Shown here one piece after another: positions 35,705-43,525 of a DNA stretch of 64,000 bases; the stretch's first letter is position 1, and every line of letters starts with the position of its first letter. Below the pieces are notes generated by a model, which worked only from the letters and a program-made list of their open reading frames with translations, was not told where the DNA came from and made no database searches. This DNA comes from Embleya scabrispora DSM 41855 (lineage in GTDB: Bacteria; Actinomycetota; Actinomycetes; Streptomycetales; Streptomycetaceae): NCBI RefSeq assembly GCF_000372745.1, contig NZ_KB889668.1:204-64203 (forward strand). Reading direction: 5' to 3'. A program made the position numbers and the translations under genes.

Positions 35705-36541
35705 GTGGACACCGACAACACCGATCAGGACGAGCCCGTCCGGCGCGGCATCACCCGCAAGAACCTGCTCAAGGCGGCCCTGGTGGCCGCACCGCTACCG
35801 CTGCTCATCGGCGGTGTGCCGGCGCTGGCCCGGGCGCAGCGCGACCAGGGCCACACCCTGGAGCCGACGCCGTTCTGCCACGACGGCGACGAGCCGACGA
35901 TCGACCAGACCGAGGGCCCGTACTTCAAGCCCAACTCGCCCGAGCGCTCGGTGCTCACCGGCCCGGGCACCCTGCTCACCGTGTCGGGGTACGTGTTCGG
36001 TCGGCAGTGTCAGCCGCTGGCCAACGTGCTGCTCGACTTCTGGCAGGCGGACACCAACGGCAACTACGACAACGTCGGATACACCTTCCGAGGCCACCAG
36101 TACACCAACGCCCAGGGCGCCTACAAGCTCACCACGATCGTGCCCGGTCTGTACCCGGGTCGCACCCGGCACCTGCACATGAAGGTTCAGGCGCCCAACC
36201 GCGGCATCCTCACCACGCAGACGTACTTCCCGGGTGAGCCGCGCAACAACACCGACACCATCTTCGACCCCCGGCTGCTGATGACGGTTCGCACCGTGGG
36301 CAACGCCAAGGAAGCCTCCTTCGACTTCGTGCTGAACATCAACGGCGTCCCGCCGACGACCACGCCGCCGACGAGCCAACCGCCCACCGACCCGCCGGGC
36401 GGCACCTGGCGCGCGGGCACCAACTACGCGGCCGGAGCCACGGCGAGCTACGGCAGCCAGAACTACCGCTGCCTCCAGGGCCACACGGCACAACCGGGCT
36501 GGGAGCCGCCCAACGTGCCGGCTCTGTGGCAGCGGATCTGA
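35705..36541 (+). CDS. Secreted intradiol dioxygenase with CBM5/12-like module
   Basis: 278 residues. A Tat-like signal (VRRGITRKNLLKAALVAAP) is followed by an intradiol ring-cleavage domain: GPYFKPNSPERS, DFWQADTNGNYDN, RGHQYTNAQGAYKLTTIVPG and TRHLHMKV, which hold the two Tyr and two His iron ligands. After a Pro/Thr linker comes a C-terminal carbohydrate-binding module of the CBM5/12 type (TWRAGTNYAAGATASYGSQN and GWEPPNVPALWQ). The same architecture is known from SACTE_2871 of Streptomyces sp. SirexAA-E, a secreted catechol dioxygenase linked to lignin breakdown. Iron(III)-dependent cleavage of catechols in the medium is inferred from that. GTG start. Confidence 0.9.
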   Translation: MDTDNTDQDEPVRRGITRKNLLKAALVAAPLPLLIGGVPALARAQRDQGHTLEPTPFCHDGDEPTIDQTEGPYFKPNSPERSVLTGPGTLLTVSGYVFGRQCQPLANVLLDFWQADTNGNYDNVGYTFRGHQYTNAQGAYKLTTIVPGLYPGRTRHLHMKVQAPNRGILTTQTYFPGEPRNNTDTIFDPRLLMTVRTVGNAKEASFDFVLNINGVPPTTTPPTSQPPTDPPGGTWRAGTNYAAGATASYGSQNYRCLQGHTAQPGWEPPNVPALWQRI

Positions 36542-36573
36542 TCGACAAACCTCGGGGGGAGGCGAGTCGATCA

Positions 36574-36605
36574 CGGGCCCCGGCGGCGCCACCCGCCGGG
36601 GCCCG
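36574..36605. terminator. Strong hairpin after dioxygenase gene
   Basis: A perfect 13-bp GC stem (36574-36586 with 36593-36605, loop CGCCAC) 33 bases after the stop codon. Confidence 0.75.
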
Positions 36606-36791
36606 ACGCATGCGCACCGCCGGCCACCGATGCCGAGCGGGTGCCGTCGGAGACTGCCGACGCCTCCGCGTACTTCTCGAACTCCTCCGCCGGCGAGAGC
36701 CGTTGCACGTGAACTGTGTCGGCGGAGTGCGGCCGTACGCCCGTCGCCCCGACCGGCTGCTTCGTGCGCTCGGCGCCTCGGGCGCGCCCGG

Positions 36792-37475
36792 CTACTCCGG
36801 ATGTCCGCCGGCGCGACGCAGGGCCAGGGCGGCCTCGGGGGGCTGCCGGGCCGGGTCCAGGCGGGCGATGGTGACGAACGTGTCCAGGAGCAGCATCACC
36901 AGCAGGTGGTGTACCTCCTCGCGCTCCAGTTCCCGGCGGGCGAGCCAGTCCAGGGTGACCCCCTCGACGCAGTACAACCAGCCCACCAGCGCGGCGCGGG
37001 CGACCGGCGACAGGTCGGCGCGGCCGTAGGCGCCTTCGGCGAGCGACGTGAGCATTTCCTCGCGGACGCGTTCGCGAATGGTGAGCACGTCGGTGTCGAA
37101 TCCGACGCCGCCGCTGACCACCGTACGGTAGGCGGCCTCGTTCCCCTGGGCGAAGCGCAGATAGCCGTCGAGCACATTGCGCAGCCGGTCGGCGGCGGGC
37201 TGATCCGCGTCGCTGCGGGCCCGGGCGACCAGGTCGGCGACCGAGTCCTCGATCACCGCGAGGTAGTAGCCGCGCTTGTTCCGGAAGTAGTAGTAGAGCA
37301 GGCCCTTGGCGACGTTGGCCCGGGCCGCGATCTCGTCCACGGACAGTGCGTCGTAGGAGGTGTCGGCGAACAATTGCCGACCGATGGAGACGAGTTCGGC
37401 CCGCCGCGCCTGTGAGCGTTTCGACTCGGGCGGGGTCCGGCGACCCTCCTGGCGAGAGCGTTGACTTTGATTCAA
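36792..37475 (-). CDS. TetR-family regulator
   Basis: About 227 residues. The helix-turn-helix is FADTSYDALSVDEIAARANV followed by AKGLLYYYFRNKRGYYLAVI; the rest is the ligand-binding and dimer domain (RTVVSGGVGFDTDVLTIRER, WLYCVEGVTLDWLARREL). No ATG or GTG gives a sensible start; TTG at 37475 is chosen because it immediately precedes the conserved region, but it coincides with the operator-like motif, so the true start is uncertain (the GTG at 37661 is a much longer alternative). Divergent from the gene cluster 37769-43490, which carries the same motif twice and is its probable target. Confidence 0.85.
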   Translation of the reverse strand: MNQSQRSRQEGRRTPPESKRSQARRAELVSIGRQLFADTSYDALSVDEIAARANVAKGLLYYYFRNKRGYYLAVIEDSVADLVARARSDADQPAADRLRNVLDGYLRFAQGNEAAYRTVVSGGVGFDTDVLTIRERVREEMLTSLAEGAYGRADLSPVARAALVGWLYCVEGVTLDWLARRELEREEVHHLLVMLLLDTFVTIARLDPARQPPEAALALRRAGGHPE

Positions 37476-37490
37476 AACGACGCCTAGTCT
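37461..37490 (+). promoter_or_regulatory. Promoter with overlapping TetR-type operator, copy 1
   Basis: TTGACTTTGATTCAA (37461-37475) is an imperfect inverted repeat whose first six bases also make a good -35 box. TAGTCT (37485-37490) follows after an 18-base spacer as the -10. It would drive the secreted-protein gene to the right, and the operator overlaps the start of the divergent TetR gene. Confidence 0.65.
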
Positions 37491-37768
37491 CGGTCGCGGC
37501 AAGGTACGTGCACGGTTGGCGGCAACGTGGCGGGGGCGAACGAGCCCCGCGTGCCACGTCCACGGCAAGAGTACCGGCGCAACCCTCGGGCGGATCGGGG
37601 AACTCCACCCGGTCGCTCCTTTCGAGACGACGCGCGTGCGCGGTCGCGGCCTTCGATCCACGGCGCCCTTCGTGCCGTGTTGTTCGATCCGGGGCGCCCG
37701 CGCCGTTGTCGGTCTCGATCCTCGGCACCTCCGTCAGCGCGACCGATTCCGACGAGGACGGACTCGAC

Positions 37769-38407
37769 ATGGATCCCAGATCGTGGCCGGACCGGGCCTC
37801 GCCTGCCGCCTTCCTGGCGGCGGCGTTGCCGATACTGATCGCCGCATCCGTACTCGGCGGCCCGAGCGCCGAGCAGGCCCGCGCCGAGCAAGCCCGCGCC
37901 CGGCAAGCCGGTTCCGCTCCGCCGCCCAGGACCGTGGCCGCCGCGCCGGCGCCGGGTGCGCGGGCCAATGCGAGGCCCGTGGAGATCACCGCGAGCGTGT
38001 TCGCGCCGAACGGCTTCGCACTGGCGGGAGTGACCACCATCGACACCGCCGCCGGGCCGCGCAGGGTACTGGTCCTGACCATGAACTCGGCACACCTGAA
38101 GGACTATGCCCTCACCACCGCGGACACCGGCGGCAACATCGGGCTGACCACCCGCAGCCTGGATCTGGTGGGCAACGTGCGGATCTACCTGACCCGGCTG
38201 CACGGCTGCATCGAAGGTCTGCTCTGCCTCGACTTCGCGCCCGACGCGCTGCCGCTGCCGCCGATCATCCCGCCGTTCGTATTCATGACCGACGTGCGTG
38301 CCCAACAGGCGTTCGTACACGCGGACAAGCTCACCACCGACATCGTGCTCAAGCCGTTGCGAGCGTCGCCCGAAGCGGCCGCAGGCGATCGACGAACGAA
38401 GTATTGA
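37769..38407 (+). CDS. Secreted or membrane-anchored protein of unknown function
   Basis: 212 residues. An N-terminal hydrophobic helix (AAFLAAALPILIAASVLGG) is followed by an Ala/Glu/Gln-rich spacer and a domain of about 135 residues with two cysteines (HGCIEGLLCLDF). The domain (NSAHLKDYALTTADTGGNIG, then PPFVFMTDVRAQQAFVHADK) resembles conserved hypothetical surface proteins of actinomycetes; I cannot name the family. It is the first gene after the TetR-type operator and is followed by a second copy of that operator overlapping its stop codon. Confidence 0.7.
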   Translation: MDPRSWPDRASPAAFLAAALPILIAASVLGGPSAEQARAEQARARQAGSAPPPRTVAAAPAPGARANARPVEITASVFAPNGFALAGVTTIDTAAGPRRVLVLTMNSAHLKDYALTTADTGGNIGLTTRSLDLVGNVRIYLTRLHGCIEGLLCLDFAPDALPLPPIIPPFVFMTDVRAQQAFVHADKLTTDIVLKPLRASPEAAAGDRRTKY

Positions 38408-38431
38408 CTTTTATTCAACACTCCCTACTGT
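38404..38431 (+). promoter_or_regulatory. Promoter with overlapping TetR-type operator, copy 2
   Basis: TTGACTTTTATTCAA (38404-38418) differs from copy 1 at one of 15 bases. Its TTGACT serves as -35, and TACTGT (38426-38431) follows after 16 bases. It overlaps the stop codon of the secreted-protein gene and precedes the diiron-protein operon by 60 bases. Confidence 0.7.
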
Positions 38432-38468
38432 GGGGTAACAAGAGTCCTTGCGACGAAGGAGCACCGCC

Positions 38469-39422
38469 ATGTCCTCGGCTCCCCCCGCCTCGGCGGTCCT
38501 GCGGATCGCTCGGCGCTCGACTCGAACTCCGTTCGACAGGCCGGTCGTTCGTGCCGACGAACACCGCGACCTGGCACTCGATCCGCGGGACGTGCGATTC
38601 GACTGGTCGCGCCTGCCGATGCACTGGGTGCCGGAGGAGCCCATGGCCACGCACACGATGAACGTGTTGCACCTGCTGTTGCCCGAGGGCGAGCGCTGGT
38701 TCGTGCGCACGTTCCAGGAGGCGCTGCCGCTGATCACCGACGAGCGGCTGCGCGAGGACGTGATCGGCTTCATCGGTCAGGAGTCCGTGCACGCCGAGGC
38801 GCACCAGGGCGTGCTGGACCTGCTCCTCGCCAAGGGCCTGGACCCGGCGCCGTTCGTGCGTCAGGTCGAGTGGCTCTTTCATCGTGTGCTCGGCGCCCGG
38901 GACGACCTGTGCGGTGCGGCCGGGCGCGAGCACCTGATCGAGCGGGTCGCGATCATCGCCGCGATCGAGCACTTCACCGCGTTCCTCGGCGACTGGGTGC
39001 TCAACGCGCCCGGTCTGGACCGGGCCCAGGTGGATCCGACGATGCTCGATCTGCTGCGCTGGCACGGCGCCGAGGAGGTGGAACACCGCAGCGTTGCCTA
39101 CGACTTGCTCGTCCACCTGGATCCGAGCTATCCGCGCCGGATGCGCACGATGGCGGTCACCGGGCCGGTGCTGACCTGGATGTGGGTGCGCGGGGTGCGC
39201 TTCCTGATGCTCGCCGACCCCGAGTCGACGGGCCCGACCAAGCCCACCTGGCGCGCGTACGTACAGGCGTCGCGGCGCGGGCTGTTGCCCGGGCTGACCG
39301 GGGCCGCCCGGTCCGCCGCTCGCTATGTCAAGCCGCGCTACCACCCGACCCAGGAGGGCTCCACGAGCCAGGCCGTCGCATATCTGGCGTGTTCGCCCGC
39401 CGCCCGGGCCGCGGCCCGGTGA
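38469..39422 (+). CDS. PF10118-like metal-dependent hydrolase (diiron four-helix protein)
   Basis: 317 residues. Metal-ligand motifs are GQESVHAEAHQ, AIIAAIEHFTAF and LLRWHGAEEVEHRSVAYD, the E-x-x-H/E-x-E-H pattern of ferritin-like diiron sites in the predicted metal-dependent hydrolase family. The exact reaction of this family is not known; with the electron-transfer reductase encoded next it could be an oxygen-activating enzyme acting on lipids. ATG at 38469 has GAAGGAG upstream. First gene of an operon of four under a TetR-type operator. Confidence 0.87.
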   Translation: MSSAPPASAVLRIARRSTRTPFDRPVVRADEHRDLALDPRDVRFDWSRLPMHWVPEEPMATHTMNVLHLLLPEGERWFVRTFQEALPLITDERLREDVIGFIGQESVHAEAHQGVLDLLLAKGLDPAPFVRQVEWLFHRVLGARDDLCGAAGREHLIERVAIIAAIEHFTAFLGDWVLNAPGLDRAQVDPTMLDLLRWHGAEEVEHRSVAYDLLVHLDPSYPRRMRTMAVTGPVLTWMWVRGVRFLMLADPESTGPTKPTWRAYVQASRRGLLPGLTGAARSAARYVKPRYHPTQEGSTSQAVAYLACSPAARAAAR

Positions 39423-39480
39423 GCCCGGCACGGGTCGCGCCGACCGTTGCCTTCCGCACCGCACACCGAGGATGCCGAGG

Positions 39481-40644
39481 ATGCCCATGAGCCCGACCAC
39501 ACCGTCGACGTCGGGATCACCGCGGCCGACCGCGGCGCCCCCGCGACCGACCGCCGCACCGCCGGACCTGTACGGACGCGACCGCGGCGACCGGATGATG
39601 CGCGCGCTTACCGTGCTCGGCCGGCTGCACACCGAGGCGGTCGCGCGCCGGGGACGGCGCCGAGCCCGCTCCGCCGGGCCGCCGACCCCGACGAACGGGC
39701 GGCCCGGACCGCTCGAACTCGTGGTGCGCGAAAAGGTCGTCGAGGCCGAGGACGTGCTCTCGCTGCGGCTGACCGCACCGGCTGGCGGTCGACTGCCCGG
39801 CTGGCAGCCCGGCGCCCACCTGCTCCTGGAACTGCCCTCCGGACGCCGCCGGCACTACTCGCTGTGCGGCGACCCGCAGGACCGCTACACCTACCGGATC
39901 GCGATCCGTCGACTGGCCGCGGGCGGCGGCGGATCGGTGGAGCTGCACGACGCGGTGCCGGTCGGCGCCACGCTGCGCACGGCGGGGCCGCGCAACGCGT
40001 TCCCGTTCGCCGCCGAACCGGCCGTGTTGTTCCTGGCCGGCGGCATCGGGATCACCCCGATTCTGCCGATGGTGCGCCAGGCCGCCCGGGCCGGCTCGGA
40101 TTGGCGGCTGATCCACCTCGGCCGCACCCGCGCGTCGCTGCCGTTTACTGCCGAGCTTGCCGAACTGGCGGCTCAGGAAGACCGGTTCGAGGTGCGCGTG
40201 GACGACGAGCAGGGGCCGCCCGACTGCGCCGAGCTGCTCGGCCGGGCGCCCCTCGGGGCCGCGGTGTACTGCTGCGGACCCGCGCCGATGACGGCCGGCG
40301 TCCGTGCCGCGATCGACGCGAGTCCGGCCGGCGGGCTGCACTTCGAGCGGTTCGCGCCGCCGCCCGTGGTCGATGGGCGGCCCTTCGAACTGCGGTTGCG
40401 ACGCAGCGGGATCGACCTGCCGGTGCCCGCCGACCGAACCGCCCTCGACATGCTGCGCGAGGCCCGGCCGGACACCGCGTACTCGTGCCGGCAGGGGTTT
40501 TGTGGGGTATGCCGAGTCCGGGTCTCGGCCGGTGCCGTCGAGCATCGCGATCTGCGTCTGACCGACCACGAACGGGCGGCGGGCGCGATGTTGGTGTGCG
40601 TGTCACGGGCCGCCGCGGGCGAGCGGCTCGTGCTGGATCTCTGA
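39481..40644 (+). CDS. Flavin and 2Fe-2S oxidoreductase, VanB/phthalate dioxygenase reductase type
   Basis: 387 residues. After a disordered Pro-rich N-terminus (about 80 residues) come a flavin-binding domain (RRHYSLCGDPQD), an NAD-binding domain (LFLAGGIGITPILPMVRQAA, VYCCGPAPM) and a C-terminal plant-type ferredoxin domain with the cluster motif CRQGFCGVC and a fourth Cys in LVCVS. It passes electrons from NAD(P)H to an oxygenase. The partner is probably the diiron protein encoded just upstream. ATG at 39481 is one of two close candidates (39487). Confidence 0.9.
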   Translation: MPMSPTTPSTSGSPRPTAAPPRPTAAPPDLYGRDRGDRMMRALTVLGRLHTEAVARRGRRRARSAGPPTPTNGRPGPLELVVREKVVEAEDVLSLRLTAPAGGRLPGWQPGAHLLLELPSGRRRHYSLCGDPQDRYTYRIAIRRLAAGGGGSVELHDAVPVGATLRTAGPRNAFPFAAEPAVLFLAGGIGITPILPMVRQAARAGSDWRLIHLGRTRASLPFTAELAELAAQEDRFEVRVDDEQGPPDCAELLGRAPLGAAVYCCGPAPMTAGVRAAIDASPAGGLHFERFAPPPVVDGRPFELRLRRSGIDLPVPADRTALDMLREARPDTAYSCRQGFCGVCRVRVSAGAVEHRDLRLTDHERAAGAMLVCVSRAAAGERLVLDL

Positions 40645-40809
40645 GCGGCCGGGCCGCCGGGCCGGCCTCGAACGGCCGTAGCCCATCGGCTCGGGCGCGT
40701 ACCGTGCCCATTCGCTCGGGCGTGTACCACCCGGTTCCGTTCCCCTCGGCTCCATCGGCCCGATGCCATCCGGTCCGGTGCCGGTCCACCCCTCACGAAG
40801 GCGGAGTTC

Positions 40810-41685
40810 ATGAGCACACGGCTACAGGTTCCGGCGGTGCGGCCGCCCCGAGGGACCCCGACGTTCACCTTCGACGAGGTCGACCTGGATCGATTCCGCG
40901 ACGTGCAACGGCTGGCGTACCGGTGCGCCGAGCGGGTCGCGGGTCGGCTCGAGCCGGGCGTGACGGAGCGTCAGGCCGCCGCGCGGCTGCGCCGGGAACT
41001 GGTGGGCGAGGGCGTCCGGGACTTCTTCCACATCCCGTTCGCGTGGTTCGGCGACCGCACCGCGTTCCGCGACTTCCGCACCCCGCTCCAGTTCTTCGCC
41101 ACCGGCCGGGTGCTCACCGAGGGCATGCCGTACGTGTTGGACTGCGCGCCGATCGTGGACGGGTACACCGCCGACATCGGCTATGCCGGGAAGGTCGGCG
41201 AGAACGCGGTGTGGGGTCGCATCGTCGCCGACCTCGGCGCGTACCGCGACCTGATCCTGCGCGAGGTCAAGGCGCGCAAACCGCTCGACGACGTGTACCG
41301 CGCCGTGGACGAGTTGATCGTCGAACACGGCTACGACAACCGGCATCGGGTCTATCCCGGCCGGGTGATCGGCCATCAGGTGACCCGGGTGACGCTGCGT
41401 CGGCCGGTCGGGGTGAACGTCCTGGGCTTCGGCGTACGCACGCTGCGCACGCTGGGCCGGGAGCTGATCGGCGAGCGGCTGCACGGGCGTTCGCCGCTGT
41501 GGGCGGACGGACGGGCCTCGCGGCACGCGCCGACGCCGGGACTGTGGGCGGTCGAACCGCACATCGCGCTGCGTGGAGTGGGCGCCAAATTCGAGGAGTT
41601 GCTGGTGGTCACCGACGACGACGCGTACTGGCTGGACGACGAGGTGCCGCACGTGCGCCGCGTGCGTGCGGCGGCCGGCCGATGA
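40810..41685 (+). CDS. M24-family (creatinase/Xaa-Pro peptidase fold) protein
   Basis: 291 residues. The pita-bread fold is indicated by DFFHIPFAWFGDRTAF, the metal ligands in DCAPIVDGYTADIGY (two Asp), VIGHQV (His), EPHIAL (Glu) and AKFEELLVVTDD (Glu). There is no N-terminal creatinase domain. It could be a metallopeptidase or a non-peptidase member of the fold. It sits between the reductase and an EphD-like gene and overlaps the latter by 4 bases (ATGA at 41682-41685), so they are coupled in translation. ATG at 40810 with GGCGGAG upstream. Confidence 0.87.
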   Translation: MSTRLQVPAVRPPRGTPTFTFDEVDLDRFRDVQRLAYRCAERVAGRLEPGVTERQAAARLRRELVGEGVRDFFHIPFAWFGDRTAFRDFRTPLQFFATGRVLTEGMPYVLDCAPIVDGYTADIGYAGKVGENAVWGRIVADLGAYRDLILREVKARKPLDDVYRAVDELIVEHGYDNRHRVYPGRVIGHQVTRVTLRRPVGVNVLGFGVRTLRTLGRELIGERLHGRSPLWADGRASRHAPTPGLWAVEPHIALRGVGAKFEELLVVTDDDAYWLDDEVPHVRRVRAAAGR

Positions 41686-43490
41686 CGGCGCCGGCCGCGC
41701 CCCCCGCCGGGCGCGTCGTGGATGCGGTCGGTGGGCTGCCCACCCGCACGGTGGTCTCCGCCGGGGTCTCCCTCGCGGTGTACGAACAGGGCCCGCAGGA
41801 CCGCCCGTTGGTACTGCTGGTGCACGGATATCCGGACACCCATCACGTGTGGGACGAGGTGGCCGCCGACCTGGAGCGCGACCACCGGGTGGTCCGCTAC
41901 GACGTCCGCGGCGCGGGGGCCTCGGGCGCTCCGGCGAACCGGTACGGCTACCGCCTCGAACAGCTGGCCGCCGACCTGTTCGCGGTGTTGGCCGCGGTCG
42001 CCCCGGATCGGCCCGCGCACGTACTGGGCCACGACTGGGGCTCGATCCAGGCGTGGGAGGCGGTCACCGACCGGGCCGGCCCGCGCCGCATCGCCTCGTA
42101 CACCTCGATCTCCGGGCCGTGCCTGGACCACGTCGGACACTGGGCGCGGAGCCGGTTCGCCCGGCCCACGCCCCGACACGTGCGACAACTCGCGGCGCAG
42201 TCGGTGCGCTCGTGGTACATCACCGCGTTCCACCTGCCGGTGCTCGCACCCGCGACCTGGAAGCTGGGTCTGGCCGCGAACTGGGGCCGGGTGCTGGCCA
42301 GGGCGGAGGGGATTCGGCCGCGCGCCGACCACCCGCAGCCCACCCTCGGCGCCGACGCGGTGCGCGGCATCGCGCTGTACCGGGCCAACATGCTGCCCCG
42401 GATGTTGCTGCCGGGCCGGCGCGAAACCACCGTGCCGGTCCAGCTGATCACCCTCACCGGTGACCGCTACGTCGGCGCGGCGCTGTCCGAGGGTCTGGAG
42501 CGTTGGGCCCCCGAACTCTGGCGGCGATCCATCACCGCCGGCCACTGGTCCGCCCTCCTGGAGAAGGGACCGACGGTGGCCGGGATGACCCGCGAGTTCG
42601 TCGACCACATCGAGCACGGCACCGCGACACCGGCCCTGGACCTGGCCCGACACCGTGAACGCCCGGTCGGCAAGGACCCGTTCGCCGGCCGGCTCGCGCT
42701 GGTCACCGGCGCGGGCGGCGGAATCGGGCGGGCCACCGCGGTCGCGTTCGCCGAGCAGGGCGCGGACCTGGTGCTGTGCGACCTGAATCTCCCCGCCGTC
42801 GAGCGCACGGCCGAACTGGCCCGGCTGTACGGGCGAACGGCGCACGCGTATCGGGTGGACGTGGCCGACGGCGCGGCGATGGACGCCTTCGCGACGCGGG
42901 TCGCGCACGCCCACGGCGTCCCGGACATCGTGGTCAACAACGCGGGCGTCGGACACTCGGGCACGTTCCTGGCCACGACGAGCGCCGAGTGGAAGCGGGT
43001 CCTGGACGTCAACCTGTGGGGGGTGATCCACGGCTGCCGCGCGTTCGGCACGCTGATGGCCGAGCGCGGCACCGGCGGCCACATCGTCAACCTCGCGTCG
43101 GCGGCGGCCTACACACCGTCCAAGCTGCTGGCGGCCTATGCGACGAGCAAGGCGGCGGTGGCGATGTTGTCCGACTGCCTGCGCGCCGAACTCGCCGGCT
43201 CCTGTGTGCGGGTGAGCACGATCCACCCGGGCATCGTGAACACCGGCATCACCCGCGGCACGACCTTCTCCGGCACCGACGACGCCGAACAAGACGCCCG
43301 CCGAGAGCGCTTTTCCCGACTGTACGCAAGGCGCAACTACCCACCGGACAAGGTCGCCGACCACATAGTCCACGCCATCCGCCGGCACCGCCCGGTGGTC
43401 CCGGTCACCCCGGAGGCAAGACTGGGCCGCCTGATGAGCCGGCTCTCCCCCGCCACGATGCGAGCCCTGGCCCGGGTCGGCATGGGCTGA
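41682..43490 (+). CDS. EphD-like fusion: alpha/beta hydrolase + short-chain dehydrogenase
   Basis: 602 residues. The N-terminal part is an epoxide-hydrolase-type alpha/beta hydrolase (HGYPDTHHVWDEVAADLERD, nucleophile Asp in LGHDWGS, His in TAGHWSALLEKGP). The C-terminal part is a complete SDR (VTGAGGGIGRATAVAFAEQG, NNAGVGHSGTF, NLASAAAYTPSK, YATSKAAVAML). This matches the architecture of EphD of Mycobacterium tuberculosis (Rv2214c), linked there to mycolic acid metabolism. Streptomycetes lack mycolates, so another lipid is likely. Last gene of the operon. Confidence 0.9.
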   Translation: MTAPAAPPAGRVVDAVGGLPTRTVVSAGVSLAVYEQGPQDRPLVLLVHGYPDTHHVWDEVAADLERDHRVVRYDVRGAGASGAPANRYGYRLEQLAADLFAVLAAVAPDRPAHVLGHDWGSIQAWEAVTDRAGPRRIASYTSISGPCLDHVGHWARSRFARPTPRHVRQLAAQSVRSWYITAFHLPVLAPATWKLGLAANWGRVLARAEGIRPRADHPQPTLGADAVRGIALYRANMLPRMLLPGRRETTVPVQLITLTGDRYVGAALSEGLERWAPELWRRSITAGHWSALLEKGPTVAGMTREFVDHIEHGTATPALDLARHRERPVGKDPFAGRLALVTGAGGGIGRATAVAFAEQGADLVLCDLNLPAVERTAELARLYGRTAHAYRVDVADGAAMDAFATRVAHAHGVPDIVVNNAGVGHSGTFLATTSAEWKRVLDVNLWGVIHGCRAFGTLMAERGTGGHIVNLASAAAYTPSKLLAAYATSKAAVAMLSDCLRAELAGSCVRVSTIHPGIVNTGITRGTTFSGTDDAEQDARRERFSRLYARRNYPPDKVADHIVHAIRRHRPVVPVTPEARLGRLMSRLSPATMRALARVGMG

Positions 43491-43525
43491 CCCGGACCGA
43501 CTCCGCGCCGATCGGTCGCACGGCG

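Noticed and set aside
36606-36791. Possible small gene between dioxygenase and TetR genes
   Set aside because: Minus-strand frame contains TVHVQRLSPAEEFEKYAEAS, but it has no start or recognisable domain and may be chance.
39447-43490. A 1347-codon plus-strand open frame
   Set aside because: Its translation is Arg/Pro-rich and only becomes protein-like where it coincides with the EphD-like frame; the real genes use other frames with clear motifs.
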